DNA from: Azospirillaceae bacterium
Lineage (GTDB): Bacteria > Pseudomonadota > Alphaproteobacteria > Azospirillales > Azospirillaceae
Length of the DNA stretch: 64,000 nt
Assembly (NCBI GenBank): GCA_028283825.1
Contig: JAPWJW010000003.1
Coordinates: forward strand, 310,001 to 374,000
Direction of reading: 5' to 3'
Each line of letters starts with the position of its first letter. Position 1 is the first letter of the stretch. Positions 61,264 through 64,000 of this stretch are shown piece by piece. A program made the translations under genes and the position numbers. The notes beneath the pieces were generated by a model. That model searched no databases. It was given only the letters and a program-made list of their open reading frames with translations, and had not been told where the DNA came from.

Positions 61264-61902
61264 ATGAACCGCCGCCGCGTGCTGACGCGCGGTCTGGGGA
61301 TGCTGGGCGGCGGTATGGCGCTGGGGGCGCTGCCCGCCTGTTCCCTGTTCGAGACGCCGCCGCACGTGGTGCGGCTGACGGCGGCGCGGGAATTCAGCCC
61401 GGCGCCGCCGGTGGGCTGGCAACTGCTGGTGGCCACACCCAGCACTTCGTCGGTATTGAACACCACGCGGGTGCCGCTGCGCATGCTGCAGGGGGACTTC
61501 GGCTATTTCGATGCCGAATGGCAGGATCCCTTGCCGGAGATGCTGCAGGGCCTGCTGATCGAGTCCTTCGAGTATTCCGGCCGCATCGCCGGCGTGGGGC
61601 GCGAGGGCTCGGGCCTGCGCGCCGATTACGTCCTGCTGATGGATATCCGCGACTTCCAGGCCGAATATCCCCACGCAACGGTGGAGGACAAGCCCACCGT
61701 CCACCTGCGCGTCCAGTGCAAGATGGTGACGCTGCCCCGCCGCACCATCCAGGAAAGCCAGGGGTTCGAGGTGTCGGTGCCGGCCAAGGCCACGGGCTTC
61801 GATGCCGTGCTGGCCGCCTATGACGAGGCCTTCCACGTCCTGGCGCGCCAGGTGGCGGAATGGGCCCTGCAGCCCGGCCGGCGGGCCGGCGGCGGCGTGT
61901 GA
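61264..61902 (+). CDS. ABC-type transport auxiliary lipoprotein
   Basis: A 212-aa lipoprotein with RRR followed by a hydrophobic stretch and the lipobox LPAC near residue 26. The mature domain (GWQLLVATPSTSSVLNTTRVPL, a PqiC/ABC_trans_aux-like opening) includes ADYVLLMDIRDFQAEYP, typical of that family. It is expected to attach to the outer membrane or to bridge the Mla-type system. ATG 61264 has GAGGGGGG upstream and gives a normal signal; ATG 61240 overlaps the mlaD stop and is an alternative. Its stop overlaps the start of the next gene (TGATG). Confidence 0.88.
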   Translation: MNRRRVLTRGLGMLGGGMALGALPACSLFETPPHVVRLTAAREFSPAPPVGWQLLVATPSTSSVLNTTRVPLRMLQGDFGYFDAEWQDPLPEMLQGLLIESFEYSGRIAGVGREGSGLRADYVLLMDIRDFQAEYPHATVEDKPTVHLRVQCKMVTLPRRTIQESQGFEVSVPAKATGFDAVLAAYDEAFHVLARQVAEWALQPGRRAGGGV

Positions 61903-62672
61903 TGCCTTTCCGCCAGGATACGGCCCGGGGCACCTCGGCGGTGGATACCTTGCCCCAGGAGACGCTGGAACGCCTGTGCGAGGCGGCGCGCGACGTCACC
62001 CTGTGCACCCGTGTGCTGGCCAAGACCGGCGACACCGTGCTGGGGGAGGCGTTGCGCGACGCGCCGCTGCCCCTGGATGACTGGCGGCATTATCCGGCGG
62101 GCGACGTCTACGACAGCGAATACCACGCCCAATACTATTTCCACGCCCATCCGGAGTCGGAGCGGGTGGGCGACGATGTCGGGCATTTCCATACCTTCAT
62201 GCGGCCCCTGGGCATGCCCGATGGGGTGGCGCCCGCACCCTTGCCCGACCTGCGGCCCGATCCCGACGGCAATGACGCGCTGAGCCACCTGGTGGCCATC
62301 GGGGTCGATGGCCTGGGACGTGTCACCCGCCTATTCACCACCAACCGCTGGGTGACGGGGGAAACGTGGTATCCGGCGGCCGACGTGGCCCGCATGCTGG
62401 AGGGTTTCCAGATCGACCATGCCCGCCCGTCCTGGCCGCTGAACCGCTGGATCACGGCCATGGTCAGCCTGTACCGTGATGAGATCATTGAGCTTTTGCA
62501 GGAACGGGATGAGGTGGTCGCCCGCTGGCGGGCGGACCACCCCGGCGCGTATGTCTATGACGACCGCGATCTTGAGGTGACGTCCGAACGGGCGGTGGAT
62601 GTCGAGGGCCGCATCCAGGAATTGGAGCGTGCGCTGCGCCGTCGCCGCCGCCAACAGGCGCCATCCGCCTGA
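61902..62672 (+). CDS. Conserved protein of unknown function (possibly DUF6969)
   Basis: A 256-aa soluble protein. Notable conserved-looking segments are ETLERLCEAARDVTLCTRVLAKTGD (split across residues 20-45), HYPAGDVYDSEYHAQYYFHAH, GHFHTFMRPLGMP, IGVDGLGRVTRLFTTNRWVTGETW and DHARPSWPLNRWI. The many His, Asp and Trp residues suggest a metal site or an enzyme, but no activity is known. The C-terminus ends in an Arg-rich helix. The start overlaps the lipoprotein stop, so it is translated with the Mla-type operon; the association could be functional or only transcriptional. The family name is from memory and unverified. Confidence 0.7.
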   Translation: MPFRQDTARGTSAVDTLPQETLERLCEAARDVTLCTRVLAKTGDTVLGEALRDAPLPLDDWRHYPAGDVYDSEYHAQYYFHAHPESERVGDDVGHFHTFMRPLGMPDGVAPAPLPDLRPDPDGNDALSHLVAIGVDGLGRVTRLFTTNRWVTGETWYPAADVARMLEGFQIDHARPSWPLNRWITAMVSLYRDEIIELLQERDEVVARWRADHPGAYVYDDRDLEVTSERAVDVEGRIQELERALRRRRRQQAPSA

Positions 62673-62822
62673 CGGGTAAAGGGATATAGACCCAAGCGAA
62701 GACGGCGATATCACCCAAATGGCGTTGGCCAAGACAGCCAAGGCTGTATTATTAATGGGCAATGGTGGCCTGGTAGTGTCCGGGCGCCGCAAATGGGACG
62801 AAGGGAGCGGGTTGTCCTGCCG

Positions 62823-63929
62823 ATGGCCGAGACCTTGACGCATCAGGACGTGCAGCGCCTTCTGGCTGACCCGTCCGCCACGACCCGGGCCGAACTGGCC
62901 ACCAAGCTTGCCACCCAGGTGGGCGCGGAACAGCTATCCGTATCCGAGCGCGCGCTGGCGGAGGACATCGTCCGCCTGATGGCGAAGGACGCGGCGGTCC
63001 GCGTGCGCTCCGCTCTGTCGGAAAGCTTGAAGACCAACCCTGCCATTCCCCGCGACATCGCCCTGGTGCTGGCGCGCGACGTGGAAGAGGTGTCGCTGCC
63101 CTTCATCGAGGTATCGTCGGTGCTGACCGATGGCGACCTGCTCGAACTGATCCAGAGCGGGTCGGAGGCCAAGCAGACCGCCGTCGCCAAGCGGCCCGAT
63201 GTGTCGGAAGGCGTCGCGCATGCGCTGGTCGATGGCGGGGCCGAGAAGGCCGTCGCCACCCTGATGGCCAACGACAAGGCCAAGGTGACCGAGGCGGCGC
63301 TGACCCGGGTGCTGAACCGCTTCCCCAAGAGCGACGCCGTGCACGCCCCGCTGATCGAGCGCGGCAGCCTGCCCATCACCATCGCCGAACGGCTGGTGAC
63401 CCTGGTGTCGGAGCAGTTGCGCGACCGGCTGGTGGAAAAGCATGAGCTGTCGGCCGACGTCGCCAGCGACATCGTGCTCCAGGGGCGGGAGAAGGCGACC
63501 TACGAACTGGTCGGTGTGGCCAGCGACGCCCAGCTGGAAACGCTGGTCGAACAGCTCTATCGCAACAACCGGCTGTCGCCGTCGCTGCTGCTGCGGTCGC
63601 TGTGCGTGGGTGATCTGGCCTTCTTCGAGGTGGCGCTGGCTCAATTGGCCCGCATCCCCACGCCCAACGCCCGCATGCTGATCCATGACGCCGGCAAGCT
63701 GGGCATGAAGTCGCTGTTCGACCGCACCGGCCTGCCCAAGACGCTGTATCCCGCCATCCAGGTGGCCCTGGACGTGGCCAACGAGACGGACTTCGACGGC
63801 GGCGACCACGATCTGGAACGCCATCGGCGCAAGATGCTGGAACGCATCCTGACCCAGTTCGAGGAAATGGGCAGCGACGACCTGGATTATCTCCTGAGCA
63901 AGTTGTCGGACCTGACCGCGACGGTGTGA
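62823..63929 (+). CDS. DUF2336 domain-containing protein
   Basis: A 368-aa, almost entirely alpha-helical protein. The opening LTHQDVQRLLADPSATTRAELATKLATQ and the repeated helical pairs (ALAEDIVRLMAKDAAVRVRSALSESL, ALTRVLNRFPKSDAVHAPLIERGSLPI) fit the DUF2336 family of Alphaproteobacteria, a HEAT-like repeat protein of unknown role. The ATG at 62823 is preferred; ten further codons upstream are open. It is preceded by a 150-base gap from the Mla-type operon and is probably its own unit. Confidence 0.85.
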   Translation: MAETLTHQDVQRLLADPSATTRAELATKLATQVGAEQLSVSERALAEDIVRLMAKDAAVRVRSALSESLKTNPAIPRDIALVLARDVEEVSLPFIEVSSVLTDGDLLELIQSGSEAKQTAVAKRPDVSEGVAHALVDGGAEKAVATLMANDKAKVTEAALTRVLNRFPKSDAVHAPLIERGSLPITIAERLVTLVSEQLRDRLVEKHELSADVASDIVLQGREKATYELVGVASDAQLETLVEQLYRNNRLSPSLLLRSLCVGDLAFFEVALAQLARIPTPNARMLIHDAGKLGMKSLFDRTGLPKTLYPAIQVALDVANETDFDGGDHDLERHRRKMLERILTQFEEMGSDDLDYLLSKLSDLTATV

Positions 63930-64000
63930 TGGGCTGAGCGTGGCGGTTGCGCCGCCACGCTTCCACCACAATCACCGGGCTTATTCCCCTCATCACGTAA

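Overview
The window is a high-GC chromosomal segment of an alphaproteobacterium, most likely Rhodospirillales (an Azospirillum/Nitrospirillum-like genus). The inference rests on a C4-pathway 5-aminolevulinate synthase, DUF1491 and DUF2336 proteins, a STAS-MlaE fusion, and an abundance of two-component and c-di-GMP proteins. No rRNA, tRNA, CRISPR array, transposase or phage gene was recognised. About 57 protein genes are supported, almost all housekeeping, signalling or transport, with a few islands of unusual DNA.

Layout. 1-4120: end of an RND efflux operon (membrane fusion protein plus MdtC-like pump). 4248-5767: DUF1491 protein, surE and a small lipoprotein. 5930-10276: a minus-strand signalling block (CHASE3 histidine kinase, CheY-like regulator, Hpt-REC-REC-GGDEF diguanylate cyclase). 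10544-15153: fusA with a leader that contains a terminator-like hairpin, argC, a gamma-carbonic anhydrase homologue and a decayed toxin-antitoxin pair. 15183-19191: an Hpt/pseudo-receiver protein, hemA and a MocR-type regulator that has lost its PLP lysine. 19399-25107: a PepSY protein divergent from an OmpR/EnvZ-type pair, an M20 amidohydrolase, a PrcB-like lipoprotein and a secreted metallo-beta-lactamase-fold hydrolase. 25343-29170: a membrane nucleotide-sugar dehydratase, a 1-kb gene-free stretch and an orphan BglII/BstYI-like restriction endonuclease. 29297-43139: a polyamine region (puuB, PAP2 phosphatase, puuA, potFGHI, agmatine deiminase) interrupted by a chemoreceptor, an acetyltransferase and a KefC-like antiporter. 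43575-47917: a PixA/AidA-type inclusion-body protein, two dehydrogenases, a bestrophin and a small secreted protein. 48054-51584: an overlapping minus-strand operon of SrpA-like catalase, cytochrome b561 (apparently frameshifted), ECF sigma factor, anti-sigma factor and, after a short gap, an AHSA1 protein. 51809-58099: MFS exporter, methyltransferase-like protein, ClpP-like protease, a taurine/nitrate-type ABC pair without a binding protein, an AT-rich foreign gene and apt. 58340-63929: an Mla-type lipid transport operon (mlaE, mlaF, mlaD, auxiliary lipoprotein) followed by two conserved proteins of unknown function.

The most interesting non-coding observation is a dispersed intergenic element of about 95 bp, present in six copies (4137, 5824, 29174, 32909, 51703, 53142). 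Its primary sequence varies, but three consecutive hairpins are kept by compensatory base changes. Five of the six copies begin 2 to 16 bases after the stop codon of a gene read in the same direction. This looks like a structured 3'-UTR or REP-like element family rather than chance. Other items worth a second look are the duplicated promoter segment flanking fusA, the apparently unprotected restriction enzyme, the toxin remnant, the lysine-less MocR protein and the cytochrome b561 frameshift.
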